From NCBI RefSeq assembly GCF_019794555.1, contig NZ_JAIMEP010000009.1:1-64000 (forward strand): DNA of 64,000 nt, given 5' to 3'. This DNA is from Streptococcus suis (GTDB taxonomy: Bacteria > Bacillota > Bacilli > Lactobacillales > Streptococcaceae). This document shows, in pieces, positions 26,899-35,218 of the stretch. The position numbers were made by a program, and so were the translations under genes. The notes beneath the pieces are model-generated. The model made no database searches. It saw only the letters and a list, made by a program, of their open reading frames with translations, and was not told the origin of the DNA. Each line of letters opens with the position of its first letter. Position 1 is the first letter of the stretch.

Positions 26899-27159
26899 TT
26901 GACAAGGACAATAAATCATAAACGATTAATGGAGCTTGGTTTTCCAAAGCATACAGCAAGGAATATCATTCATCAAGCTAAATCGATTGCAGTGGCAAAG
27001 TTTGAAGAAACTAGCAATTCTTTGGATAATGTGCTAGAATTAAGAAAATCGCTCTTTGACAATTCAAGACTTGACCTTGCCCCTACTTATATCGTAGAAG
27101 AATTACTAGGCTTTGAGTTACCTTTTGATAAAGAAAGGAACTTAAAGAATGGCAACTAA
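26899..27159 (+). CDS. DUF3173 protein, excisionase-like
   Basis: An 86-residue protein starting at TTG 26899 with GGAGGG 8 bases upstream, 3 bases after the Rep stop. The family pattern LMELGFPKHTARNIIHQAKS and a C-terminal TYIVEELLGFELP are present. DUF3173 genes sit directly before integrase genes in many streptococcal elements and probably steer excision. It overlaps the integrase gene by 11 bases. Confidence 0.75.
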   Translation: MTRTINHKRLMELGFPKHTARNIIHQAKSIAVAKFEETSNSLDNVLELRKSLFDNSRLDLAPTYIVEELLGFELPFDKERNLKNGN

Positions 27160-28330
27160 AAAATATCGTGGAGTATCGCGAGATAAACAAGGCAAAATTT
27201 ATTATCAAACAGAGTTTAAAGCAAATGACTTAACTGGTAAGCGACAACGAAAGAAAAGCTATAAAGACCAGTTTGGAAATCCATTCAGGAGTGAAAAACA
27301 GGCTTATAATGAATTGTGCCGAGTAAGAGCAGAGTTTCAAATCTCCCAAAATAGGAACGGAGATTACATGACCTTTGCTGAATATATGGAAGAAATTTAT
27401 CTACCTTATTATAGGCAAACAGTTCAAGCGGTTACCTATAAGACGGCACTTACTCATCATAAAATGTTTGTAGAAATTTTTGGTCACAAGAAATTATCAT
27501 CTATAACGATTAGAGAGTGCGAGCAATTTAGAATCTATCTGATTGATAAATACTCCCCTAACTATGCTAAAGGTGTTTGGATTCGATTTAAGCAATGTCT
27601 GGGCTATGCTGAACGCCTTCAAATTATAGATGAGTTTCCTTGTAAATCGCTTGATAACCCTAAGGGTTCACGACCAGATACAAAATTTTGGACACTGGAT
27701 GACTTTAGAAAAGTTATTGCAACCTTTGACCTATCGGACTACGAGGCACGACATAGATTTACTGCAATTTGGCTATATTTCTTTACTGGACTTAGAGTAT
27801 CTGAGGGATTAAGTTTGATTTGGTCTGATATTGATTTTGAAAGAAAGTTGCTTCATGTTCAAAGTACACTTGAGTATGAGGGAAATGGCATTTTCACACG
27901 GAAAAATCAGACCAAAACAGAGGCAGGGCTTAGATGGATTGAGCTTGATGATGAAACGGTAGAAGTACTACAACAATGGAGAATCGTACAGGTAGAAAAC
28001 AATGATGATGATTACGTTCTAGCACGATTTGGAAAACCATTAAGTAAATGTACTTTGAGCCGTATTCTCAAAAGGCATGCAAAAAAAGCAGGAGTAGAAG
28101 TAATCACTGGAAAAGGGTTGCGACATTCTCACGACAGTTTTTTGATAAACGTACTGGGAAAAGATGTTCTGTATGTTTCTAAACGTTCCGGACGAGTTGA
28201 CAAGGCAACTACATTGAATACCTATTCTCATCTGTATGAAAGTCAAAAAGCTAGTGGTGGAAGAGAGATAACCCAAGCACTACATAAGTTTGGAGTATCA
28301 TCAAACCCCACCAAAACCCCACTAAACTAA
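27149..28330 (+). CDS. Tyrosine integrase of the rplL element
   Basis: A 393-residue site-specific recombinase. It has an N-terminal arm-binding domain (1-70), a core-binding domain (to about 175) and a catalytic domain with Arg216 in FTGLRVSEGLS, Arg in GKGLRHSHDS and Tyr359 in TLNTYSHLY. The usual LGH histidine before the nucleophile reads SGRVD here (KRSGRVDKATT), so Arg replaces the motif-III His. The last codons (NPTKTPLN) are written over the subterminal CCCCAC repeats. Confidence 0.9.
   Translation: MATKKYRGVSRDKQGKIYYQTEFKANDLTGKRQRKKSYKDQFGNPFRSEKQAYNELCRVRAEFQISQNRNGDYMTFAEYMEEIYLPYYRQTVQAVTYKTALTHHKMFVEIFGHKKLSSITIRECEQFRIYLIDKYSPNYAKGVWIRFKQCLGYAERLQIIDEFPCKSLDNPKGSRPDTKFWTLDDFRKVIATFDLSDYEARHRFTAIWLYFFTGLRVSEGLSLIWSDIDFERKLLHVQSTLEYEGNGIFTRKNQTKTEAGLRWIELDDETVEVLQQWRIVQVENNDDDYVLARFGKPLSKCTLSRILKRHAKKAGVEVITGKGLRHSHDSFLINVLGKDVLYVSKRSGRVDKATTLNTYSHLYESQKASGGREITQALHKFGVSSNPTKTPLN
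28306..28322 (+). repeat. Subterminal repeat CCCCACCAAAACCCCAC, right copy
   Basis: Matches 18348-18364 exactly and in the same orientation. It lies inside the integrase C-terminal codons, about 60 bases from attR. Confidence 0.6.
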
Positions 28331-28382
28331 ATAAGAGAAAGACAAACCTGATTATATCAGCGTTTATAGGCATTGTGTAACT

Positions 28383-28404
28383 GTTACTCTTAAATAATAG
28401 AGTA
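28383..28404. repeat. attR, 22-bp direct repeat
   Basis: Exact copy of the end of rplL at 18244-18265. Native sequence downstream of rplL resumes right after it. Confidence 0.88.
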
Positions 28405-28432
28405 ACTACTCAAGTAGCCTAAAAACATTATT

Positions 28433-28464
28433 AAACCGCTATTCTTCGGAGTAGCGGTTTTTTG
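28433..28464 (+). terminator. Displaced native terminator of rplJ-rplL
   Basis: A 12-bp stem (28433-28444 with 28449-28460) capped by a TTCG tetraloop and followed by T residues. Its position directly beyond attR shows it was the original rplL terminator before insertion. Confidence 0.8.
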
Positions 28465-28877
28465 TTGGAAAGAATATCCGTTGGATTTTAAATGAGTATT
28501 AGTTACTAAAGTGAGCGATTAATAAATTCAATTTTGTATATCCAAAATCAAACTCCAACAGGGTTCAACGTAGTCTGATTTCAAAATACTATATCTTTGA
28601 AATAATTAGAATATTCAGGTTGCTTTTCTTTTTGAATAATGATGTAAGAGGTGTATATGAACGCACTATTGTTTGATGAACGGCCAATAATCGCAAATTC
28701 TGTCCAAATGGCTCATACCTTATCTCCGAAACCAATCACAATGGCAATCCCAACTACACCTTCCGTAAATTATCAGGAGTGGATAGTAGCTTGAGTTTTG
28801 CCTATACGACGAAATAAAAAAGGATATGCTAACAAAATGAATAAATGTTAGCATATCTTTTTTATTTTTTGTCACGA
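28465..28877 (+). pseudogene. Gene-poor gap with a small gene remnant
   Basis: Only one small frame is of interest: 28657-28794 begins MNALLFDERPIIAN, a start like that of some phage replisome-organiser or element proteins, but it stops after 45 codons. A second frame (ISETNHNGNPNYTFRKLS) ends at 28816, consistent with a deleted and frameshifted gene. The rest, 28465-28656, shows nothing I can support. Confidence 0.35.
28823..28864. terminator. Bidirectional terminator
   Basis: GATATGCTAACA (28823-28834) and TGTTAGCATATC (28846-28857) form a perfect 12-bp stem flanked by A6 and T7. It ends the AbiE operon on the minus strand. Confidence 0.8.
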
Positions 28878-29723
28878 TTAATCAGAATTTATAGAAATGA
28901 GAACTGTTATGAGATGAATCATCTCATCAAGTACATCTGCAAGTGAAATCCCCTTTGTATAACTATATTTTTTCGAATAATTTTGCCATTGTTTATTCTG
29001 AGTAGGGTCAGATTTGAATCTCTCGAGTAGTTCAATAATCTTTGCAAAATCGAGTTCTGTTACGCGATATGAAAATGTTCTCTGACAGGCATTTTTCAAC
29101 TGAATGAAGTCAATGGCTTCTTTCTTCAGTTTTGAAAGAATATAGACATCGTAAAAATCTTTGCTTCTACTGTTCAAGAAGTTGCGTGAATAGATGGTTT
29201 AAAGTTTCTCAGCTAGAATTGTTTCAATTGTATAAGCAATAATTGGAAAATTGTCTTCATCAAAAATAGCTTTATAGTCGTATGTAATCGGCTGAGGAGT
29301 TACAACATCACCTGTCGCAATATCCAAATGGATGACTTGTTTAATATTCTCAAGTTGGCACAAAATGGTTGCTCGATAGCCACCATAGTCATCACTTTCT
29401 TTAATAGCAGTGATTGATTGAATCACAAAAGATATACCTTCTTCGGAATCTGCTAAAATTTCCTTGCGTTGCTGCTTCACAGTTTCTTCTGAGAGTGTTA
29501 TTTGATGGAACAAAAAATCAATATCAACCGTGCTACGAGATTCAACTCCAATAACATTTGACAGCAGGAACCCCCCTTTGAAGATATAGTGATTTGAATA
29601 GGTACTTTGACTTAATTTTTTTAAAATCACTTCTAGAAAGTAATAGGTCATCACGGAATTAAAGGTTAATCCAGTATTCTTTGATATTTTATGACAGAGT
29701 GCTGTTAACTTAGCTTTATTCAT
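28878..29723 (-). pseudogene. AbiEii nucleotidyltransferase toxin gene with internal stop
   Basis: Codons 1-174 (29723-29202) encode an AbiEii N-terminal half with YIFKGGFLLSNVIG and the catalytic-type STVDIDFLF. Codon 175 (29201-29199) is TAA, and the same frame then continues TIYSRNFLNSRSKDFYDVYI to 28878, with no shift. CAA (Gln) to TAA is the simplest origin. The intact protein would be 281 residues. The family adds nucleotides to targets such as tRNA and acts as the toxin of a type IV system. Truncated before the C-terminal domain, it is probably inactive. Confidence 0.85.
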
Positions 29724-30310
29724 ACTAGGACCTCCAGAGTTTGTTTGACCTTGTCCAAGATGTTCATTTTTGTCGCATATTCATAGAGTTTTGTAAGATT
29801 TTTTTTAGGATAGTTTCCGTAATGTTGAAGTGTTTTGACAAAAAGCTCAGTGTCTATTTTTTCTCGATGAATCACAAAATCACAGATAATACGTTCGAAA
29901 TCATACACTCTGACCTCGTTTCCCATAGGGGTTTTTACAAGAGTAATTCCTAGTTCACTATATTCCTTAGAAACGGAATGAATGTTCAGATTTGCTGGAG
30001 GAGTATTAAAACGGTAGCCTCTAGGAATGGTTACGTCAAAATATTGAGGAATTTCATCTGTAAATTGTTGTAGGTAAAGCGCTGAGATATAAGAGAAAAC
30101 AGCCTTGGGATAACGGTACTGAAAGAAGTAGTATTCGTCGTAGTCTCCATACTGGGTTAGGAAAATTCCTTTTTTGACGCGGTAAACAATCCCTTCTTTT
30201 TCTAGTCTTGTCAAATATATTGTTGGAATCTTTAGAGCTTTACAATCTTTATAGGTGATAATGCCATTGTGGGTTTCTATAAATTCAAGTAGAATCTCTT
30301 TTTTAGACAT
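29720..30310 (-). CDS. AbiEi antitoxin / autorepressor
   Basis: A 196-residue protein with an N-terminal winged helix (KKEILLEFIETHNGIITYKD, YLTRLEKEGIVYRVKKGIFL) and the AbiEi C-terminal domain (TIPRGYRFNT, GNEVRVYDFERIICDF). It overlaps abiEii by 4 bases. Known AbiEi proteins repress their own promoter through inverted repeats and neutralise the toxin. The gene looks intact although its toxin is broken. Confidence 0.88.
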   Translation of the reverse strand: MSKKEILLEFIETHNGIITYKDCKALKIPTIYLTRLEKEGIVYRVKKGIFLTQYGDYDEYYFFQYRYPKAVFSYISALYLQQFTDEIPQYFDVTIPRGYRFNTPPANLNIHSVSKEYSELGITLVKTPMGNEVRVYDFERIICDFVIHREKIDTELFVKTLQHYGNYPKKNLTKLYEYATKMNILDKVKQTLEVLV

Positions 30311-30325
30311 GTTTACTCCTTCTTA

Positions 30326-30374
30326 TGTTGCTTTTACACTACAATTTTACAACATTTGTAGTGTAAAAGCAACA
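30326..30374. promoter_or_regulatory. AbiEi operator: 19-bp inverted repeats
   Basis: Bases 30326-30344 and 30356-30374 are perfect inverted copies (TGTTGCTTTTACACTACAA and its complement), 11 bases apart, just upstream of abiEi. Paired inverted repeats at this place bind AbiEi in the characterised streptococcal system. Confidence 0.78.
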
Positions 30375-30590
30375 TTTTCTTTTCCCTTAATGTATTGTGA
30401 TAACAAAATCAAGCCTTCTTTTTTATGATGGTATTGAACTTGGGCTACGAGCTGTACAAAAAAGAGAGTTTCTCCTAGAACGGAAAGTTCATCGTCAAAA
30501 CTTCTATTTTTGTCGTGCTCGCTTAACGCCCTCGTATCTAATAAAGAGTAACAGTTTGTTGCTACATAAAAAAGAAAAGAAGGACACATT
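30375..30590. other. Gap between AbiE and the adhesin remnant
   Basis: 216 bases open on both strands in short frames with no ribosome site or recognisable motif. I see no gene. A GAAAAGAAGGA site before 30591 serves the adhesin start. Confidence 0.3.
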
Positions 30591-31152
30591 ATGACCAAAA
30601 CATGTAATCATCACTTTCTTGTCAATCAGGAAAAAGGCGAGAAACACGTCTTTCGCAAGAGTAAAAAATATCGCACTCTATGTTCCGTTGCCCTTGGAAC
30701 CATGGTCGTTGCCCTTGGAACCATGGTGACCGCTGTTGTTGCTTGGGGAGGAACGGTTGCACATGCTGATGAAGTCACATCATCAGTTGACACCACCATC
30801 CAACGAACGGAGAATCCAGCCACGAATTTACCAGAAGCACAACCAACCCATGTTTCTGAACAAACTGAAAGTTTAGGGTCAACTGGACAATCTAACGGAG
30901 CGGTTGCTGTCACCGTACCGTATGATACGGTAACACAAGCAGTTGAAGAGGCCAAGGCTGAGGGTGTTTCTATGGTTGAAAACAACCTAATTTATTTTAG
31001 GTAACACAAGCTCTGTAGCAGAAACTAACCAACAAATTTCAATAGCAGAAGCAGATGCTCAAAAACAGGTTGAGTCTGTCAATGAAGTCACTGAAAGCTA
31101 CAAAGCTAAAAATGACTGTTCAGCTTCAATTGATAAAAGCAATCGACTATGA
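30591..31152 (+). pseudogene. Truncated antigen I/II-type surface adhesin
   Basis: The N-terminus carries the AgI/II-family signal region KSKKYRTLCSVALGTMVVAL with VVAWGGTVAHADE, then TVTQAVEEAKAEGVSMVENN. The frame stops at 31002-31004. Another frame resumes GNTSSVAETNQQISIAEADA and ends at 31150-31152. The long A-repeat, V-, P- and LPXTG regions are absent. A 21-bp tandem duplication (30687-30707, 30708-30728) lengthens the signal peptide by seven residues. It is a decayed remnant of a large gene. Confidence 0.82.
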
Positions 31153-31221
31153 TAAATATTAGAATTTATTTCCTATTTTTGTTACAATGTAAGCAATGAA
31201 TGAAAGAAGTGTGATAAAAAA

Positions 31222-31980
31222 ATGAAAAAATACATGTTCGGAATGGTGTGTTGTTTAGTATTAGCTGGTTGTAGCCAGCAGAGTAATTCTACTAAAGTAA
31301 GCTCCTCAACATCAACTGAAATTACTGAGTCTCAAACTCAGACAACTAGTAGCTCTGCTCAGAGCTCTTCAACGGGAGAAGAAACGATTGAATCCTCTTC
31401 TAGTAGTTCGGAAACAGGAACATCCACAAAGGCAACCTTCAATGGTTCTTATTATAGTGTTCAAGGGAAATATGGTGAAGTAGTTATTGCCAATAAGAAA
31501 CACCCTCTTGCGAAAGACTATGCACCAGGGGAAAATCCAGAAGCTCTTGCTGCTTTTCAGCAATTAGTTGCAGACATGCAAGCGAAAGGATTTGATGTTT
31601 CAAATAATTACAGTGGCTTCCGGTCTTATGAAACCCAGGCTACACTCTACCAATCCTATGTAAATCAAGAAGGACAGGCTGCAGCAGACACTTATTCTGC
31701 TCGACCAGGCTATAGTGAGCACCAAACTGGTTTAGCATTTGATTTGTTGGATTCTGCAGGTAATTTGTTAGAAGAACCGACAGCTTCAAAATGGCTAGCA
31801 GAAAACGCGCATTTGTACGGATTTATAGTACGCTATCAACCAGGAAAGGAAAGTAGTACTGGCTATATTGCAGAAACGTGGCATGTTCGCTACATTGGTC
31901 AAGAAGCAACGGAAATTTATCAATCTGGTTTAACCTTAGAAGAATATTATGGTGTTCCTGGTGGCGATTACCAAGAATAA
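31222..31980 (+). CDS. L,D-/D,D-carboxypeptidase lipoprotein (LdcB/DacB-like)
   Basis: A 252-residue exported peptidase that trims peptidoglycan stem peptides. The lipobox is LVLAGC with Cys17. A Ser/Thr-rich linker spans about residues 18-80. The M15B domain has SGFRSYETQATLYQSYV, the zinc-site motif SEHQTGLAFDLLD, WLAENAHLYGFIVRYQPGK, and the final ETWHVRYIG. In pneumococcus the homologue is DacB, an L,D-carboxypeptidase. The gene stands alone with its own TTACAAT-type promoter upstream. Confidence 0.88.
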   Translation: MKKYMFGMVCCLVLAGCSQQSNSTKVSSSTSTEITESQTQTTSSSAQSSSTGEETIESSSSSSETGTSTKATFNGSYYSVQGKYGEVVIANKKHPLAKDYAPGENPEALAAFQQLVADMQAKGFDVSNNYSGFRSYETQATLYQSYVNQEGQAAADTYSARPGYSEHQTGLAFDLLDSAGNLLEEPTASKWLAENAHLYGFIVRYQPGKESSTGYIAETWHVRYIGQEATEIYQSGLTLEEYYGVPGGDYQE

Positions 31981-32018
31981 GCTTATCAAAATAAAAATTT
32001 AAGACCGAGACCAAAGAT

Positions 32019-32047
32019 TTGTCCGTATGATTCACTCGTGTTATAAT
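32019..32047 (+). promoter_or_regulatory. Promoter of the VOC protein gene
   Basis: TTGTCC (32019-32024), 17 bp, TATAAT (32042-32047). Confidence 0.65.
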
Positions 32048-32074
32048 GAATCATCAAACAGTTGGAGGTCCATC

Positions 32075-32524
32075 ATGCTTAAAGCAATGGAAGTATATTT
32101 GGTAACAAACGGTAATGGTTTGGAAGCTATTGAGTTTTACAAAGAGGCGCTCGGTGCATCTATCGAACGAGTGAATTTATTCAAAGATTTCTTGCCAGAT
32201 TGCCCAGCAGAATTGGAAAATTTTGTTATGAATGCACAATTCCGTTTACCGAATGGTCAACGTTTCATGTTGTCAGACAACAACCCAGAAATGCCTTATT
32301 CAGTAGGCGATAACATCACTGTTGCCTTGATTACCGATGACGCAGAAACTGCTAAGAATTTCTATGACAAATTATCAGTAGATGCGAAAGCCATTAATAT
32401 GGAACTTCAAGCAGTTCCATGGTCACCAGCCTATGGCAATGTAACGGATAAATTTGGTATTTCATGGCAAGTGAATGCTGAAGTTGCAAATTATGGTCAG
32501 GAATACTACGCAGAACAAGAATAA
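32075..32524 (+). CDS. VOC-family (PhnB-like) protein
   Basis: A 149-residue glyoxalase-fold protein. The start ATG 32075 (MLKAMEVYLVTNGNGLEAIE) has GGAGGTC upstream; the frame extends earlier, through the promoter, so it is not used. It has two beta-alpha-beta-beta-beta halves, with FYKEALGASIERV in the first and FYDKLSVDAKAINM in the second, ending PWSPAYGNVTDKFGISWQVN. The family includes dioxygenases and resistance proteins but most PhnB-like members have no known substrate. Confidence 0.8.
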   Translation: MLKAMEVYLVTNGNGLEAIEFYKEALGASIERVNLFKDFLPDCPAELENFVMNAQFRLPNGQRFMLSDNNPEMPYSVGDNITVALITDDAETAKNFYDKLSVDAKAINMELQAVPWSPAYGNVTDKFGISWQVNAEVANYGQEYYAEQE

Positions 32525-32533
32525 TAACAATTC

Positions 32534-32572
32534 AAAACGACACAGTCTGAACATGCTGTGTCGTTTTTATAA
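32534..32572. terminator. Bidirectional terminator between VOC gene and ABC permease
   Basis: AAAACGACACAG (32534-32545) and CTGTGTCGTTTT (32556-32567), a perfect 12-bp stem, between converging genes. Confidence 0.85.
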
Positions 32573-32587
32573 TCTATTTTGTCTTTC

Positions 32588-34198
32588 TTATTGCGGTAGT
32601 TTGCTCCAATATGCCTTGTGAAGAAATACTTGGAGTAAGGTTGCTGCAACCAAAATAAGGGTTAGTAGAGCTGCACTAACATAAACAGCATTATAGGCAT
32701 TTGCGACAATGATGCTGATAGTGACTAAGATAGCACCAACCATCATGGTCAAGAGGATGCTTCCAGCTATCAGCCATTGCCCACTTCCACGGCCAAATAA
32801 TTGATTGCTGTTTTGCCAATTGAGAACTAATAGTCGTTGATCGCGCCAATAGTAAATCTGGCCAACCAATAGGGCAGAAAGTAGAAGCCCTATTGTAAAG
32901 AAAATGGATAAAAGAAGGTGAACTTTAAATAGCACAAAGGCTAAGGTGAAGTATAAAATAGTTGGAAGTAGGAATTGTACAAATGCGATGACTTTAAATT
33001 TTTGAATAGTAAATTGTTTAAAGGAGAGAGGTAATGTACGGATAAAATGATAATTTTCCTTCTCTAGGGACATTGCAACTCCTAAAAATGTTGTTGCACC
33101 GGCAAACATACTTCCTAATAGGATACCGATTAACATAGCAATGCCAAAATAATCAGGTGATAGTGTACTCAATCCTCCGTCATTAGCAAATCGTGAGACA
33201 CTAGGATACAAAGCAAAACCAATCACAACAGGCTGGACAAAACTTTGAACCAACAAGTTGCTATCTTTCAATGTAGATAGATGGTGTTTTACCAAGGCTT
33301 TTTGTAAATTACTTGGTAGTTTTGCAGGTTTTTTCTTGCGGGTTTGTCCAGAAACCGCATCAATTTCTAATAACTGATCGAAATAGTGAGGCATTATCTC
33401 TTTTACGATATAGTATACTAAGCCAAGTGTGATTGCGAGCGGTAGTAGGAAGTTGATGGCAGTTCCTAGTGATAAAGGTTGGCTGACGATGTAATGAAAT
33501 CCTACAAAAATTGGAATTATTGGAAAGTTGACAAACCCATTAGATTCTAAAGAAACAACTTGTTGAGATTGAAGAAACAGCATTGCACCAATCGCAATGA
33601 GCGTAGACACTGTCATCAGGATTGTTGAAATCATGGTTTTTTGTGAACTTTTACGCAATACTTGACCGATAAAATGCAAAAGGACCAAGTTGATAATGTT
33701 TATGAACAGCCACAATACGATAAATGATGGTAGAACAGCAATGAGTGCAGGAGCTCCTCCAATTTGCCAATAGGTAATTGATAAAAGAGAAAGACAGGGC
33801 ATGAGGAAAGGTAGAACCATGCCTTGTGCAGACAAGACTTTTGCGATGAATACGTCCTGTGAACGCAGTGGTAAAGCGAGGTACAATTTTGTATCCTTAC
33901 TGTCGTAGAACACTGAGAAAAATCCAGTGAATCCATAGACAATCGACATAATGGCAAAGATAGAAAGTTGGAGTGAGAAAAATCCGACTGATTCTGAATA
34001 ATCTACGCCTAAAAAGAAAATAGTGTAAATAAAGGCGAACATGATCATCATAAAGATTTGTTGCCGTAGGATACTTTTATAGGCTGAAAATGATGCATTT
34101 TTCTTTTTATTCTGTTTCTTTTTGACAGAGGCCAGCAGTTGTGGGTTGGAATATAAAATATTAATTTTAATCAATTCCCAGATGATGGACTTCTTCAT
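32588..34198 (-). CDS. ABC-2 type exporter permease
   Basis: A 536-residue membrane protein with roughly a dozen hydrophobic segments in two groups separated by a basic cytoplasmic loop (AVSGQTRKKKPAKLP). The signature region SKDTKLYLALPLRSQDVFIAK and its repeat ENYHFIRTLPLSFKQFTIQK mark the internal duplication of EcsB/YhaP-like permeases. Its start overlaps the ATPase gene stop by 4 bases, so the two form one transporter. The substrate is unknown. Confidence 0.82.
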   Translation of the reverse strand: MKKSIIWELIKINILYSNPQLLASVKKKQNKKKNASFSAYKSILRQQIFMMIMFAFIYTIFFLGVDYSESVGFFSLQLSIFAIMSIVYGFTGFFSVFYDSKDTKLYLALPLRSQDVFIAKVLSAQGMVLPFLMPCLSLLSITYWQIGGAPALIAVLPSFIVLWLFINIINLVLLHFIGQVLRKSSQKTMISTILMTVSTLIAIGAMLFLQSQQVVSLESNGFVNFPIIPIFVGFHYIVSQPLSLGTAINFLLPLAITLGLVYYIVKEIMPHYFDQLLEIDAVSGQTRKKKPAKLPSNLQKALVKHHLSTLKDSNLLVQSFVQPVVIGFALYPSVSRFANDGGLSTLSPDYFGIAMLIGILLGSMFAGATTFLGVAMSLEKENYHFIRTLPLSFKQFTIQKFKVIAFVQFLLPTILYFTLAFVLFKVHLLLSIFFTIGLLLSALLVGQIYYWRDQRLLVLNWQNSNQLFGRGSGQWLIAGSILLTMMVGAILVTISIIVANAYNAVYVSAALLTLILVAATLLQVFLHKAYWSKLPQ

Positions 34199-34938
34199 AC
34201 TTCCTCACCTGCCTTATCTTGTTGGCGTCCTGCTAATTCCAGATAAATTGTTTCTAAATCTTTATCTGGATATTGTGATTTCAATTCGTCAAGACTTCCA
34301 AGAAAAATCAAGCGGCCTTTTCGTAAAATACCGATACGGTCACATAATTGTTCTGCAACAGACAAAACATGTGTTGAGAATAAGACGGTATTGCCAGCAG
34401 CTGCATGTTCTTTCATCATCTGTTTCAAATCAAAGGAAGCCTGTGGATCCAGTCCAGTTAATGGTTCGTCCAATATCCAAATATCAGGATTGGAAATAAG
34501 CGCGCCAATGATAATTGTCTTTTGCCGCATACCATGAGAAAAGCTGTCAATGGTTTCGTGCTGACGAGTTGTCATATCGAACAGTTGTCCTAATTTGCCG
34601 ATTCGTTCATCAATCAAATTCTGAGGGACCTCGTAGACTTTACCCATAAAATTCCAATACTCGTATGCAGTTAGGTGGAGAAAGATATCTGGAGAGTCTG
34701 GAACGTAAGCGATACGTTTTTTAATGGCATTGCGGTGTTCAGCTAAATTTAACTGATCGACTAAGACGAGACCCTCAGTCGCTTCAATAATAGAGGTTAA
34801 TAGACTGATCGTTGTTGTTTTTCCAGCACCATTGTGTCCAATCAAACCGAATATCTCTCCACTTTCAATCCTTAAATTAAGATCGTCAAGTGCAAGGGTT
34901 TCGCCATAAGCTTTTGTAACGTGGTCAAATTGTATCAT
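34195..34938 (-). CDS. ABC transporter ATP-binding protein
   Basis: A 247-residue ATPase. It has Walker A GHNGAGKTT, signature SFSHGMRQK, Walker B IWILDEPLTGLDP and the switch His in FSTHVLSVAEQLCD. It is first in a two-gene operon with the ABC-2 permease. The pair resembles EcsAB-like exporters involved in secretion or peptide export; the specific role is not visible. Confidence 0.88.
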   Translation of the reverse strand: MIQFDHVTKAYGETLALDDLNLRIESGEIFGLIGHNGAGKTTTISLLTSIIEATEGLVLVDQLNLAEHRNAIKKRIAYVPDSPDIFLHLTAYEYWNFMGKVYEVPQNLIDERIGKLGQLFDMTTRQHETIDSFSHGMRQKTIIIGALISNPDIWILDEPLTGLDPQASFDLKQMMKEHAAAGNTVLFSTHVLSVAEQLCDRIGILRKGRLIFLGSLDELKSQYPDKDLETIYLELAGRQQDKAGEEV

Positions 34939-35206
34939 ATTTTCCTCCTCATATTTCCCAAGGCTTGCCTATTCTACAAACTTTTAAATGGCATTTCTTT
35001 TAGTCATTGAATATTAAACCAATGTATCGTAAAGCCATTTTGGAAGTGTAAAAGAATAACATATTTATATTTTTAATGTTATTATACTACTTTATTAATA
35101 CAAAATCAATTGTTTTTTTATAGGTAGTGACCATGAAGCTGTTTTAAAGAATTTGAGAATGAATCAGTTTGATGATCAAAAATAGACTTACTATTTCTGA
35201 TTCTGA

Positions 35207-35212
35207 TATAAT
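35207..35212 (+). promoter_or_regulatory. Extended -10 immediately before uvrC
   Basis: TGATATAAT, with TATAAT at 35207-35212, ends 6 bases before the uvrC ATG. Transcription would begin at or next to the start codon, giving a leaderless mRNA. The -35 is poor. Confidence 0.55.
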
Positions 35213-35218
35213 TAATCT

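Larger units (their letters stand above)
18244..28404 (+). mobile_element. Integrative mobilizable-type element at rplL
   Basis: A segment of about 10.1 kb bounded by 22-bp direct repeats beginning GTTACTCTTAAATAATAG at 18244 and 28383. The 3' end of rplL is a known streptococcal integration site. It carries, in order, a restriction-modification gene, two unknown cargo genes, a hairpin cluster, a small gene, a TcpA/FtsK-like ATPase, a two-helix membrane protein, a RepB-like HUH protein with a nick-site hairpin, a DUF3173 gene and an integrase. There is no type IV secretion gene set, so it must borrow a conjugation machine; this is the make-up of an IME. Confidence 0.85.

Noticed and set aside
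30397-30598. Overlapping open frames on both strands between abiEi and the adhesin remnant
   Set aside because: No ribosome sites, no recognisable domains, and the two frames conflict.
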